A stretch of 64,000 nucleotides of DNA from UBA5336 sp964492485 (GTDB taxonomy: Bacteria; Pseudomonadota; Alphaproteobacteria; Caulobacterales; Hyphomonadaceae). The translations under genes were made by a program, and so were the position numbers. How positions within the stretch are numbered: position 1 is the first letter of the stretch; each line of letters opens with the position of its first letter. Location: assembly GCA_964492485.1 (NCBI GenBank), contig CAZBKM010000010.1:1-64000 (forward strand). Reading direction: 5' to 3'. Shown piece after piece: positions 34,702-43,320 of the stretch. The notes below the pieces were generated by a model that ran no database searches, was not told where the DNA came from, and worked only from the letters and a program-made list of their open reading frames with translations.

Positions 34702-35879
34702 CAGGCCGCCTCCCGCCTGCGACGTCTCGACCCCTCGCGCGTGCGGCTGCGCGTTTCGCCCCGGCCAGAGACCGGATCGCCCATCAGGCGCCGGACCAGC
34801 ACGTCCACATCCTTCACCAGGGGACAGCGTGGCTTCACCTGCGCGATCGGGAGGCCGAGATTCACCGCCATGCGTGCGGCGTCCCAGTCGGAGCTTACGG
34901 TATTGTCGATGCTGCGGCCGATTGCCCTTTCCGCCTTGTCGATCGGGAAGCTGTTGCGGTGGCGCTTCTTGCCGAACATCCGATTCAGGACAAAGCGCGT
35001 GGGCGTCCCGTCACCCCGGATCGTGTCGATCTCGCGGCAGAGATCGGCCGCCGCATGCAGGCTCGGCACGGTCATCTCGCTGACGACGACCGCCTCGTCG
35101 ACCGCGCTCAGCACCGGATCTGTCCAGGGCAGCCGGTGACGCGGCAGATCGATGATCACGCGACCATAAGTCGAAAGCGCCACGTCCAGCAGGCGCAACA
35201 CCCCATCAAGCGTCGCCGTCTGTTCGCCATTGCGGTCGCGTGGCGGGGCCAGCACGCTCACGCCCTTCTCGTGGGACCAGGCATAGACGCGCAGCAGGGT
35301 CTCATCGAGGCGTTCGGGGTCGGCACAGACGCTGCGCAGGTCAAGCTTGGGCTCGCCATCCAGGAACGCCATGGTCATGCCGCCGGCCATGTGCAGGTCG
35401 ATCAGGCAGACCGGCCCGGCATCGGGACCATTGGCCAGGTTGAACGCCGCCTCGATCGCAAGGGTCGTCGCGCCCGCTCCGCCGACGGCACCGGTAAACG
35501 CCCAGGCGAAAGTATCCCCCTCCGGCTTCGGGGCCAGAAGCTGGGTCACGGCGGCCTCGAGGTCGGCCTCGCTGGCATCGGCAGTCAGGACATCGCTGGC
35601 GTCGAACCGGAACAGCGCCCGGACCAGACGCGAGGACAGGTCGTCGCCGATCACCACCATCGCGGCATCCGGACGGCGCAGGGCATAGGCTTCCACCAGC
35701 ATGTCGATGCCGGGCTGGCCCTGCTCCACAATCACCACCTGACCCGGCAGGTCCTGGGTCTGCGCGGCGTCGGGCGCAGGCAGGTCGGCCAGCGCACCGA
35801 AGCGATGCTCCAGCGCGGCGCGCCGCTCCTGAGAGACTCGGGCGGCCAGTCCATGGCTGGGAACGGAAAAACTCGCCAT
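34701..35879 (-). CDS. cpaE: CpaE/TadZ-family pilus localisation protein
   Basis: This 392-residue protein of the MinD/ParA superfamily positions the Tad machine at the pole in other bacteria. A receiver-like N-terminal half (VVIEQGQPGIDMLVEAYAL) precedes a P-loop-like domain. The deviant Walker A reads VGGAGATTLA: both signature lysines of KGGxGK are missing, so ATP binding is probably altered, as in several TadZ proteins. VCLIDLHMAGG and VIIDLPRHRLPW are the other nucleotide-fold strands. It overlaps both neighbours by one base. Confidence 0.88.
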   Translation of the reverse strand: MASFSVPSHGLAARVSQERRAALEHRFGALADLPAPDAAQTQDLPGQVVIVEQGQPGIDMLVEAYALRRPDAAMVVIGDDLSSRLVRALFRFDASDVLTADASEADLEAAVTQLLAPKPEGDTFAWAFTGAVGGAGATTLAIEAAFNLANGPDAGPVCLIDLHMAGGMTMAFLDGEPKLDLRSVCADPERLDETLLRVYAWSHEKGVSVLAPPRDRNGEQTATLDGVLRLLDVALSTYGRVIIDLPRHRLPWTDPVLSAVDEAVVVSEMTVPSLHAAADLCREIDTIRGDGTPTRFVLNRMFGKKRHRNSFPIDKAERAIGRSIDNTVSSDWDAARMAVNLGLPIAQVKPRCPLVKDVDVLVRRLMGDPVSGRGETRSRTREGSRRRRREAA

Positions 35880-36139
35880 CAGCCGCCGGTCTCCTCCGTC
35901 CGCAGCGCCTTGGCGCCCTCTTCACGCAACGCCTTGACGGGCGCACCGCCCCGCCCGCCCGCGCCCCCCTCGACGCCCTCCAGGTTGACCTCGTCGGTCT
36001 CGCGAACGGCCTGCTGGGCGATGTTGTGCTCCGTGGCCACCCCCATCCGCCAGTCGGTGCCAAGGTCATGGGTCATGCAGCCCGACAGGGCCAGGCTCAG
36101 CAGGGCGGCGACGGGTACGCGAGCGGCAGATGGGGTCAT
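35879..36139 (-). CDS. very small lipoprotein in the cpaD position
   Basis: This 86-residue protein has a lipoprotein signal (LSGC, Cys21). About 65 mature residues follow, with ATEHNIAQQAV and a Gly-rich turn. It lies between cpaC and cpaE, where CpaD, an outer-membrane lipoprotein of about 200 residues that helps the secretin, is normally found. The HNIAQQ segment recalls the conserved N-x-AAQV stretch of CpaD, so this may be a minimal or shrunken CpaD. Spacing (two bases from cpaC, one-base overlap with cpaE) supports a real gene. Confidence 0.6.
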   Translation of the reverse strand: MTPSAARVPVAALLSLALSGCMTHDLGTDWRMGVATEHNIAQQAVRETDEVNLEGVEGGAGGRGGAPVKALREEGAKALRTEETGG

Positions 36140-36141
36140 GT

Positions 36142-37431
36142 TCAGGAGCTCCCGGCCGGGTCCAGCCCGGTCTCGTTCAGCAGGAAGAATTCCGCAGCGC
36201 TGGGCTTGCTAAGCGTGTCGTCCGGTGTCTTCAGCGCGGCCGTATTCGGCGCCGGCTGGACCAGGCGGGGTGTCACGATGATGACCAGCTCCGTCTCGCG
36301 CGACTGGAACCGCTTCGACGAGAACAGAGCGCCGATCACGGGCAGGTCCGAGAGGCCGGGCGTATTGATCGCATCGGCATTGAAGCTGTTCTGAAGAAGC
36401 CCGGCGATGGCGAAAGCCTGCCCGTCGCGAAGTTCGATCGATGTCTCGGCCCGCCGCACCGACAGCGCCGGCACGCTGACCCCACCGGAGCGCACCGCGT
36501 TGCGGAAGTCCAGGGAGCTGACCTCGGGCCGCACGCGCAAATTCACAAGCCCATCCCCCAGGACGGTCGGCGAAAAGGCCAGGCTGACGCCGAACTCCCG
36601 GAACTGGATGGTGATCTGCTGATCGTCGCCCGCCACGGGGATCGGGAATTCGCCACCGGCCAGGAAGCTTGCCGTGTCTCCAGACAGGGCCACCAGGTTC
36701 GGCTTGGCCAGGGTCCGAAGGAGGCCCTTGGTCTCGAGGGCTCGGATCGTGATGTCCAGATCCTCGCCACCCACACCTGTAAAGGTCGCGACGGCCTTGC
36801 TTGCCAGTCCGGATACCAGGCCGCCCTCCGTGCCCCCTGTCACGTCATTTGCATCGAAGCTGGCGCCGAAGCCGATCTCCCGGATCACGTCCCGGCTGGC
36901 CTCGACAAAGCGCACTTCGAGCAGAACCTGCTGGCTCTCTTCGGTGGTCAGACCGTTGGCCACGCCTCCCGGCACGTGACGCTCGGCCACCTGCAGCGCC
37001 TTGTCGACGGCCTTCGCGCTCGACAGGCGGCCCTCAAGGTAGACGCCGTCCAGGATCGGATGCACCTTGATGGGCTCGTTCGGGATCAGCGTCTCGAAAT
37101 CCTCGCGCAGGGAGTCGAGCCCCATCGAAACCCGCACATCGAACATTTCCACGGTCAGGCCCTCTTCGTCATAGAGGATCACCGTGGTCCAGCCTGGGCT
37201 CTTGCCGCGGACAAGGAACGACCGGTTCGTGGTGACCTTGGCTTCGGCGATGTCGGGATCAGATACGACGATCATGGAGAACGGCACGTCAGCCTGGACG
37301 ACGGCCGAACGGCTGCGTTCGACGGCCAGCGACGGCGCGTTCGGATCGGGCTTCAACTCGGTCCAGGCCTTCACGGGCGCGGGAAATGCCACCGAGAGCA
37401 GGACCACCAGGCTCAAAAGGACCGCCTTCAT
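36142..37431 (-). CDS. cpaC: Tad/Cpa pilus secretin
   Basis: This 429-residue outer-membrane secretin is the pilus exit pore. A signal peptide (VLLSLVVLLSVAFPAPVKA) precedes the pilus-secretin N domain (RSAVVQADVPFSMIVVSDPD) and a BON-like part. The secretin core has VLLEVRFVEASRDVIREIGF, LAKPNLVALSGDTASFLAGG and EFPIPVAGDD, ending with ELVIIVTPRLVQP. Its ATG overlaps the cpaB stop (ATGA). Confidence 0.93.
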   Translation of the reverse strand: MKAVLLSLVVLLSVAFPAPVKAWTELKPDPNAPSLAVERSRSAVVQADVPFSMIVVSDPDIAEAKVTTNRSFLVRGKSPGWTTVILYDEEGLTVEMFDVRVSMGLDSLREDFETLIPNEPIKVHPILDGVYLEGRLSSAKAVDKALQVAERHVPGGVANGLTTEESQQVLLEVRFVEASRDVIREIGFGASFDANDVTGGTEGGLVSGLASKAVATFTGVGGEDLDITIRALETKGLLRTLAKPNLVALSGDTASFLAGGEFPIPVAGDDQQITIQFREFGVSLAFSPTVLGDGLVNLRVRPEVSSLDFRNAVRSGGVSVPALSVRRAETSIELRDGQAFAIAGLLQNSFNADAINTPGLSDLPVIGALFSSKRFQSRETELVIIVTPRLVQPAPNTAALKTPDDTLSKPSAAEFFLLNETGLDPAGSS

Positions 37432-38363
37432 GGCGCAACCTCCGCCTGGCGCACATGCTGAACGGGGGCGGTAACCGTCTCCGACGCCTCGCCATGAACA
37501 ACCTCGATCCGCACATTCTCCGGACCCGGGCGCGGCGGGGGCGTACTCTGGACCCGACCTGGGCGAAGCTCCCTGGCAGGGCTTGGCGGACGTGGCGCCT
37601 GGGCCGGCTCGGCGCGCGCGACGGACATGACCCGTGGTTTCGTGGCCTCGGCCGCCTTGGCCTCATCCTCGCCGATGAGCGCCAGTGCCAACTTCGCATC
37701 ACGGCTGGCAGCGGCGACCTTGCGACCATCCTCCGGCGTCAGCGCCAGGGTCACGAACCGCGAGGGGATCGCGCCCTCCTGCTGACGGCCATAGGTCTGG
37801 TCCACCGCCAGGACCTTCACATTCTCGATCATCGGGACCGGCCGCACCGAATCCGGCCCGACCTCGCCCGGCACACGGTCGAACGCCGTGATGTCGACCC
37901 GGTCACCCGGCAGGACGAACCCCGCCACCCCGGTTTCGAGCGAAACCTCGATGGTGACCGCGCGCAGGCCCTCGGGAATCATCTTCGACAGCGTCTGGCG
38001 TGGCGGCGCCTCAAGCAGTTTCGGCGGCAGCAACGGCTCGCCATCCGCGATGAAGCCGCTGGCAAAGGGGGCCTGATCGGTGTCGAACGCAAACGCCGCC
38101 TTCGAGGTCAGCGCCCCGGACGGCACCCGCTCGGCCGGCCAGTCGGTAAACCCGATCCGCTCTCCGGTCACCTGCTCGCCAAGCGCGATGTCGCCGCGCG
38201 CGACCAGAATGCGCGTCGTGGCCACCGGCGCCGGGCTCGCCTGGCTCGCCGCAGTCGCCCCGCCCTGTTGCGAGCCGGCAAAGAGCCAGCCTTGAGAGAT
38301 CGCAAAAGCAACCAGACCTAGAATAATCGACAGAGCCAAGCTGATGACTGGAAGAGCTTTCAT
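37428..38363 (-). CDS. cpaB: Tad/Cpa pilus assembly protein CpaB (RcpC)
   Basis: This 311-residue periplasmic protein of the Tad system interacts with the secretin. It has an N-terminal membrane anchor (VISLALSIILGLVAFAIS) and a SAF domain (TTRILVARGDIALGEQVTGE). The RcpC domain includes GLRAVTIEVSLETGVAGFVL and PGDRVDITAFD. The C-terminal third is Pro/Arg-rich and probably disordered. I chose ATG 38363 over GTG 38372, because GGGGAAG has workable spacing only to the ATG. It is the first gene of the seven-gene cluster. No pilin gene precedes it. Confidence 0.9.
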   Translation of the reverse strand: MKALPVISLALSIILGLVAFAISQGWLFAGSQQGGATAASQASPAPVATTRILVARGDIALGEQVTGERIGFTDWPAERVPSGALTSKAAFAFDTDQAPFASGFIADGEPLLPPKLLEAPPRQTLSKMIPEGLRAVTIEVSLETGVAGFVLPGDRVDITAFDRVPGEVGPDSVRPVPMIENVKVLAVDQTYGRQQEGAIPSRFVTLALTPEDGRKVAAASRDAKLALALIGEDEAKAAEATKPRVMSVARAEPAQAPRPPSPARELRPGRVQSTPPPRPGPENVRIEVVHGEASETVTAPVQHVRQAEVAP

Positions 38364-38372
38364 GGTCTTCAC

Positions 38373-38577
38373 TTCCCCTTCCCGCGCGAACGGCGGGCAT
38401 GACTGAGAAGTGTCGTAGCAACAGGCTCATAAAACGCTCTCAATACGGAGCTTTAAGTCTGAACAACCATGCTGAGACATCATTAAGTATGGACCGCCGC
38501 CCGTGTCGGCCTGGTTCACGGGCGGATCGACCCTTGCCCCTCTGGTCTGGCGGGCCAAGCGCGTATAAGCCCGCCGG
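38373..38577. other. divergent gap between Tad cluster and lipid A operon, with a hairpin
   Basis: No gene fits. CCGCCCGTG (38497-38505) and CACGGGCGG (38517-38525) form a perfect nine-base stem that would lie in the leader of the acyltransferase operon. AT-richer words (TTTAAG, ATTAAG) around 38450-38487 suggest promoter activity, but I see no consensus pair. Confidence 0.5.
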
Positions 38578-39318
38578 ATGAAGGGATTCCTCCGCTCACA
38601 GCCCGTGATCGTCCTGCTTGGCGGGCTTATCTGGCTCTGGATGGCGCTGATCGCGCGGACCGTACGATGGCGCGTGGACGGCGCAGACGCCGCGCGTGCC
38701 GCCTGGGCACAGGGCGGCGGAACGCTGGTCACGGCCTGGCATTCGGCGATTCTGTTGCTTCCGGCGGGCTGGGTGCGCGAGATGCGGGACTGGCCGGGAC
38801 GCGCGGGCCCGGGCGCGATGCTGATCTCGCTGTCGGCCGACGGCGAGCCTGTTGCCCGCGCGATCCGCAATCTGGGCCTGACGCCGATCCGTGGCTCGCG
38901 CGGAAATGCCCGCAAGCGGGGCAAGGACAAGGGTGGCGCACGCGCGATCGTCGAGGCGGTCGGCGTGCTGCGCAAGGGCGGCGCGGTCTGCATGACACCC
39001 GATGGTCCCAATGGTCCCGCCGAGGAAGCGGGTCTCGGTCCCATTCTCATCGCCCAGCGTGCGGGGGCCACATTACTGCCCTATGCCCTTTCGGTCAGTC
39101 GCCAGCATCGTCTCGACACCTGGGACCGGTTCATCCTGCCGCTGCCTTTCAGCCGGGGGGCCATCGTCTTCGGCGCACCACTGAGGGCGGCTGCGGGCGA
39201 CGATCCGGAACACCTGCGCGCCGAACTGCAGCGGCGGCTGGAAGCGGCCAACGACCGCGCGCTGACGCTGGCCGGCCGCCGCGATCACCAGCCGCAGACC
39301 GCCCGCGGAGCGGGGTAA
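38578..39318 (+). CDS. DUF374 lysophospholipid acyltransferase family protein
   Basis: This 246-residue inner-membrane acyltransferase-like protein has an N-terminal helix (VIVLLGGLIWLWMALIA). The DUF374 layout is TLVTAWHSAILLLP, LISLSADGEPVARAIRNLGL, and CMTPDGPNGPAEEAG. WHS stands where acyltransferases place the catalytic His. Such genes precede waaA and lpxK in many alphaproteobacteria and are thought to add an acyl chain in lipid A synthesis; the exact step is unproven. It is the first gene of the lipid A operon. Confidence 0.87.
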   Translation: MKGFLRSQPVIVLLGGLIWLWMALIARTVRWRVDGADAARAAWAQGGGTLVTAWHSAILLLPAGWVREMRDWPGRAGPGAMLISLSADGEPVARAIRNLGLTPIRGSRGNARKRGKDKGGARAIVEAVGVLRKGGAVCMTPDGPNGPAEEAGLGPILIAQRAGATLLPYALSVSRQHRLDTWDRFILPLPFSRGAIVFGAPLRAAAGDDPEHLRAELQRRLEAANDRALTLAGRRDHQPQTARGAG

Positions 39319-39326
39319 GCCTGGCG

Positions 39327-40622
39327 ATGGCCGGCGCGTTCCCGCCCCCTGCCCTGCTTGCCTATCGGCTGGCGACCCGCGCGGCGTCGCCCGTCATCCC
39401 GATACTCCTTCGCCAACGGGTCCGGTCAGGCCGAGAGGACGCCTTCCGCCTGAACGAGCGCCTGGCACGACGTCTGCCGGCACGCGCCGATGGCCGGCTG
39501 GTCTGGTGCCACGGGGCCAGCGTCGGCGAGACCCGGCTGCTTCTGGGACTTGGCGAAAGGCTGCTGGCGCGCCACCCCGACCTTTGCCTGCTGTTCACCT
39601 GCCAGACGCAGACGGGCGCGGCGCTGCTGGCCGCGTCGGACCAGCTCACTTGCCAACGCCAGATGGCACCGATCGACACGCCGGCCATTGCGGGCCGTTT
39701 CATGGCCCATTGGCAGCCGGACCTGGCGGTGTTTGCCGAGGGGGAAATCTGGCCCAATCTGCTCGAAACGCTTCGCGCGCGCGAGACGCCGACGGCCCTG
39801 ATCAACGCCCGCATGACAGCCCGCTCGCTCAAGGGCTGGGCTCGCGTGCCGGCAACCGCCAGGCGGCTCTTCGGCGGCTTCGACGTGCTCCTCGCCGCTG
39901 ATCCGGGCACGGCGGCCGGGCTGGAGACGCTGACCGGCCGGCCGGTTCAGGTCAGCGGAAACCTCAAGAGTGCCCTGCCTCCGCCGCCGGCCCCGGCCGA
40001 GACGATCGCCCGCTTCGCCGGGGAGTTCGTCGGCGGCCGCGCCTGCCTGGTCGCCGCCTCGACCCATCCCGGCGAGGAAGCGGCCCTGGTGGAGGCATGG
40101 CAGCGTCTGACCCCACGCCCCGCCCTGATCCTTGCGCCACGGCATCCCGAGCGCGGCGACAGCCTTGCCCGCTGGCTCGAGGCGGCCGGCCATGACCCTG
40201 TCCAGCGCAGCCGTCAACCGGACGTCGTGCCGCAGGCCACATCGGTTCTGCTTGCCGATACGATGGGGGAAATGGGGCTCTGGTACAGACTTGCCGACAT
40301 GGTTTACCTTGGCGGCGGCCATGCTGAGGGTGTCGGCGGACACAATCCGCTCGAGCCGCTGCAACTGGGCAAGCCGATCGTGACCGGTCCAAGGACGCAC
40401 AATTTCGAGAACCTGATGGCCGAGCTTGCCGCGCTCGGCGTGGTGCGAGTCGCATCGGAGGCCGCCGACGCCCTGTCGCAAGCCCTCGAAGCGGGGCTTC
40501 GCCTTGGCACCCAGGAGTGGGACCGGGCGGGCGTCGCGCGCTTCCTGGCCGGAGCGGACGCGCCCATGGCAAAAACCCTTGCGGCACTCGACCCGCTGAT
40601 CGACCCCGCGGACACGCCATGA
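39327..40622 (+). CDS. waaA: 3-deoxy-D-manno-octulosonic acid (Kdo) transferase
   Basis: This 431-residue GT-B glycosyltransferase adds Kdo to lipid A precursor. The N-terminal motif HGASVGETR holds the catalytic Glu region. LFTCQTQTGAALLAASDQL, DLAVFAEGEIWPNLL and ALINARMTARSLKGW follow. The C-terminal nucleotide-sugar domain has STHPGEEAALVEAW, ILAPRHPERGD and GGHNPLEPLQLGKPIV. The start lies eight bases after the DUF374 gene. Its stop overlaps lpxK as ATGA. Confidence 0.94.
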   Translation: MAGAFPPPALLAYRLATRAASPVIPILLRQRVRSGREDAFRLNERLARRLPARADGRLVWCHGASVGETRLLLGLGERLLARHPDLCLLFTCQTQTGAALLAASDQLTCQRQMAPIDTPAIAGRFMAHWQPDLAVFAEGEIWPNLLETLRARETPTALINARMTARSLKGWARVPATARRLFGGFDVLLAADPGTAAGLETLTGRPVQVSGNLKSALPPPPAPAETIARFAGEFVGGRACLVAASTHPGEEAALVEAWQRLTPRPALILAPRHPERGDSLARWLEAAGHDPVQRSRQPDVVPQATSVLLADTMGEMGLWYRLADMVYLGGGHAEGVGGHNPLEPLQLGKPIVTGPRTHNFENLMAELAALGVVRVASEAADALSQALEAGLRLGTQEWDRAGVARFLAGADAPMAKTLAALDPLIDPADTP

Positions 40623-41614
40623 CCCCGCCGCATTTCTGGCAAGGCGGCCTCGACCCGCGCAGCCGCGCTGCGGCGCCGCTCACCCGTTGGCTGCTGACCC
40701 CCCTGGCGTACCTCTATGCGGCCGGCGCGGCACGCCGTCAGCGTCTTGCCCGACCGTCGCGCGTCGGCGCCCACGTGATCTGCGTCGGCAATCTGACCCT
40801 GGGGGGCGTGGGCAAGACCCCGATCACGGCCGCGATCCGCGACCGTCTCGCAACGCGAGGGTTGAGGACGGCAAGCCTGTCGCGCGGCTATGGCGGACGG
40901 CTTCGGGGGCCTCTCCAGGTGTGCGCCGTGCACCATCGTGCGGGCGATGTGGGCGATGAGCCGCTCCTGTTGGCCCGGGGCGGTGAAGCCTGGATCGGAC
41001 GCGACCGCGTCCTGGCCGCGCATGACATGAGCCGGTCGGGCGTCGAGGTCATCATCATGGATGATGGCCACCAGAACCCGACCCTGATGAAGGACCTATC
41101 GCTGGTCGTCTTCGACACGGCCGACCCAGTGGGCAACGGGTACGTCTTTCCCAAGGGTCCGCTGCGCGAACCTGTCCGCGCCGGATTGCAACGGGCCGAC
41201 GCCATCGTGCTCATGGGCGATGGCCCGGCGCCCCGGTTCCTGGACCGGTTCGACCGACCTGTCCTGCGTGCCCGCCTGGCACCGACGCACGGCGCGCCGG
41301 ACGGCCGGCTCGTCGCCTTCGCCGGCATCGGACGACCGCAGAAGATGTTCGACAGCCTCCTGGCCGCGGGCGCCGATCTCGCCGAGGCGGTGCCGTTTCC
41401 GGATCATCACCGGTATCGCCCGGGCGATCTCGCCTATCTGGCGAGGCTCGCGGAATCGCGGGACGCACGGCTGATCACCACGGAAAAGGATCACGTGCGC
41501 CTGCCGCCAGCCACCCGCGAGACCGTCCTGACCTGGCCGGTGAGCGCCGTGTTCGAGGCACCCGACACCCTCGATACCCTGCTCGACAGACTCCTGACCG
41601 GGGAGGCCGCATGA
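40619..41614 (+). CDS. lpxK: tetraacyldisaccharide 4'-kinase
   Basis: This 331-residue kinase phosphorylates the lipid A disaccharide at the 4' position. The N-terminal membrane helix region LTRWLLTPLAYLYAAGAARR is typical. The P-loop is GNLTLGGVGKTP. LSRGYGG, GDEPLLLARGG, IIMDDGHQNPTLMKDLSLVV and TTEKDHVRL follow. Coupled by ATGA overlaps to waaA before it and the lpxL-like gene after it. Confidence 0.95.
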   Translation: MTPPHFWQGGLDPRSRAAAPLTRWLLTPLAYLYAAGAARRQRLARPSRVGAHVICVGNLTLGGVGKTPITAAIRDRLATRGLRTASLSRGYGGRLRGPLQVCAVHHRAGDVGDEPLLLARGGEAWIGRDRVLAAHDMSRSGVEVIIMDDGHQNPTLMKDLSLVVFDTADPVGNGYVFPKGPLREPVRAGLQRADAIVLMGDGPAPRFLDRFDRPVLRARLAPTHGAPDGRLVAFAGIGRPQKMFDSLLAAGADLAEAVPFPDHHRYRPGDLAYLARLAESRDARLITTEKDHVRLPPATRETVLTWPVSAVFEAPDTLDTLLDRLLTGEAA

Positions 41615-42606
41615 CCCGCAGCGATGCCGGCTACGTCCGCCCGCGCGACATCGACAACCGGGCGACACCCCTCCAGCGTCTTCAGTGGCGGCTGGAGACG
41701 CTCGCCTGGGACCTCGTCTACTGGGCGCCAATGAAGGCGCTCGGGCCGGAGCGTGCCTCGGGTTTCGCGGGCCGGCTGATGCGCTGGCTCGGTCCGCGCC
41801 TCTCCCAGCACCGCACCGCGCTGCGCAATCTGCGGCTGGCCTTTCCGGACTGGGACGAGGCAACGATCAGGGCCACGGCGCTGGATGCCTGGGAGAATGT
41901 CGGCCGAACCGCAGGCGAGCTGCCACACCTTCACCGCATAGACCCCTACACAAGTGGGCGCGTGGACGTCGTGGGCGCCGAAAGGCTGGACCGGATCGAG
42001 GCCGAGCGGACCGGCGCGGTCTTCATCTCCGGCCACCTGGCGAACTGGGAAGTCATGGCCGCGGTGATCTGCCGGCGACCCGTGGACTGTCTGGTGACCT
42101 ACCGGGCGCTGAACAATCCGCATATCGACCGGCGGCTGAATGCCGTGCGCCGCGCCTATGGCGTTGGCGTGCTGGCGCCCAAGGGCCTCGGTACCCGCGA
42201 GTTGATGCGGGCGCTGGCGGCAGGTCGGTCGGTGGCGCTGATGAACGACCAGAAATTCAATCAGGGCCTTTCGGTCCCTTTCTTCGGCCATCCGGCCATG
42301 ACCGCGCCGGGTCCCACGCGCCTCGCGCTGAAATACGGCGTCCCGGTCGTGCCGGTCTCCACCGTGCGGACGGGGCCGGCCCGCTTTCGTGTCACCATTC
42401 ATCCGCCTCTGGCGGTCGCGCGCACAGGCGACACGGACGCCGACACGCGCGCCATGGTGGGCGCCATCAATGCGTTCCTGGAGGCGCGGATCCGGGAAAA
42501 CCCGGCCCAATGGTTCTGGCAGCACCGCCGCTGGCCGAAATCGGCCTGGCGCGACGCCGGCGCCCTCGAGGCGAGGGACGGTCCCGGCGCCACGGCGTCG
42601 CACTGA
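41611..42606 (+). CDS. lpxL: lipid A biosynthesis lauroyl-type acyltransferase (LpxL/HtrB family)
   Basis: This 331-residue late acyltransferase transfers a secondary acyl chain to lipid A. The catalytic motif H-x4-E appears as GHLANWEVMA. NDQKFNQGLSVPFFGHPAMT and PTRLALKYGVPVVPV are family motifs, and QWFWQHRRWP is the C-terminal signature. The start overlaps lpxK by four bases. Which acyl position it modifies is not readable. Confidence 0.9.
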   Translation: MTRSDAGYVRPRDIDNRATPLQRLQWRLETLAWDLVYWAPMKALGPERASGFAGRLMRWLGPRLSQHRTALRNLRLAFPDWDEATIRATALDAWENVGRTAGELPHLHRIDPYTSGRVDVVGAERLDRIEAERTGAVFISGHLANWEVMAAVICRRPVDCLVTYRALNNPHIDRRLNAVRRAYGVGVLAPKGLGTRELMRALAAGRSVALMNDQKFNQGLSVPFFGHPAMTAPGPTRLALKYGVPVVPVSTVRTGPARFRVTIHPPLAVARTGDTDADTRAMVGAINAFLEARIRENPAQWFWQHRRWPKSAWRDAGALEARDGPGATASH

Positions 42607-42611
42607 CGGCG

Positions 42612-42655
42612 TGTCAAGCGAACTGGGCACCCGTTCGCGTCAGGAAGATGCGCTG
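42612..42655 (+). repeat. repeat fragment overlapping the 3' end of the uracil-DNA glycosylase gene
   Basis: GCGAACTGGGCACCCGTTCG matches the flank after copy D (GCGAAGTGGGCACCGGTTCG at 50224-50243), and GAAGATGCGCTGG resembles the family 2 arm. It runs into the last codons of the minus-strand glycosylase gene, so the repeat contributes its stop and final residues. Confidence 0.6.
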
Positions 42656-43320
42656 GATGTATCCTCGCCAGGCTGTACGGGGCCGATCAGTGCGCGACAC
42701 CGGGCGAGGATCTTGTCGAACATCTCCGGCGTCAGCCGGCCGGTATTGGTGTTGTAGCGCGAGCAATGAAAGCTCGAGACCAGGGTCAGGGGGCCGTTGG
42801 GACCGTCGAGAACATGCTCGGCTGCGTGGGCAAAGGGCTGGCGGGCCGGTCGCCCGCCAAGCGCGCGCACTGTGGACTCATGCGCCACACGCCCCAGGCA
42901 CAGCAGCGTCGTCAGCCGCGGCAGGCTGGCGATCCGATCGACCAGATAGCGCCGACAGGTGTTGATCTCCTCGCCCGTCGGCCTGTTGCGGGGCGGTACG
43001 CAGCGCACGGCATTGGTGATCATCGCATCGGTCAGGCGCAGACCATCCCCGGCCCGTCGCCCATAGACCCCCTGGCTGAAACCGTGGGCGTCCAGGCAGG
43101 CATAGAGCAGGTCACCGGCCCAATCGCCCGTGAACGGTCGCCCCGTGCGGTTCGCGCCTCCCAGACCCGGCGCAAGCCCCACGATGAGCAGGCGCGCCGT
43201 CTCGGGACCAAAGGAGGGCACGGCACCATTGAACCCGTCCGGCGCGACCGCGCGCTGGGTATCCCTGAAGGCGGCCAGGCGCGGACAAAGCCTGCAGTCC
43301 GGTTCCGGTTCCGGGATCAC
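42640..43320 (-). CDS. uracil-DNA glycosylase, family 5 (UDGb)
   Basis: This 226-residue base-excision repair glycosylase removes uracil and related lesions. The family 5 signature GLAPGLGGANRTGRPFTGD is complete. Two Cys pairs for the 4Fe-4S cluster are CRLCPR at the N-terminus and C-x-PP / C in NAVRCVPPRNRPTGEEINTC. SSFHCSRYNTNTGRLTPEMF is the second active-site motif. The GTG start at 43320 overlaps the stop of the NYN gene (GTGA). Confidence 0.9.
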   Translation of the reverse strand: MIPEPEPDCRLCPRLAAFRDTQRAVAPDGFNGAVPSFGPETARLLIVGLAPGLGGANRTGRPFTGDWAGDLLYACLDAHGFSQGVYGRRAGDGLRLTDAMITNAVRCVPPRNRPTGEEINTCRRYLVDRIASLPRLTTLLCLGRVAHESTVRALGGRPARQPFAHAAEHVLDGPNGPLTLVSSFHCSRYNTNTGRLTPEMFDKILARCRALIGPVQPGEDTSSASS

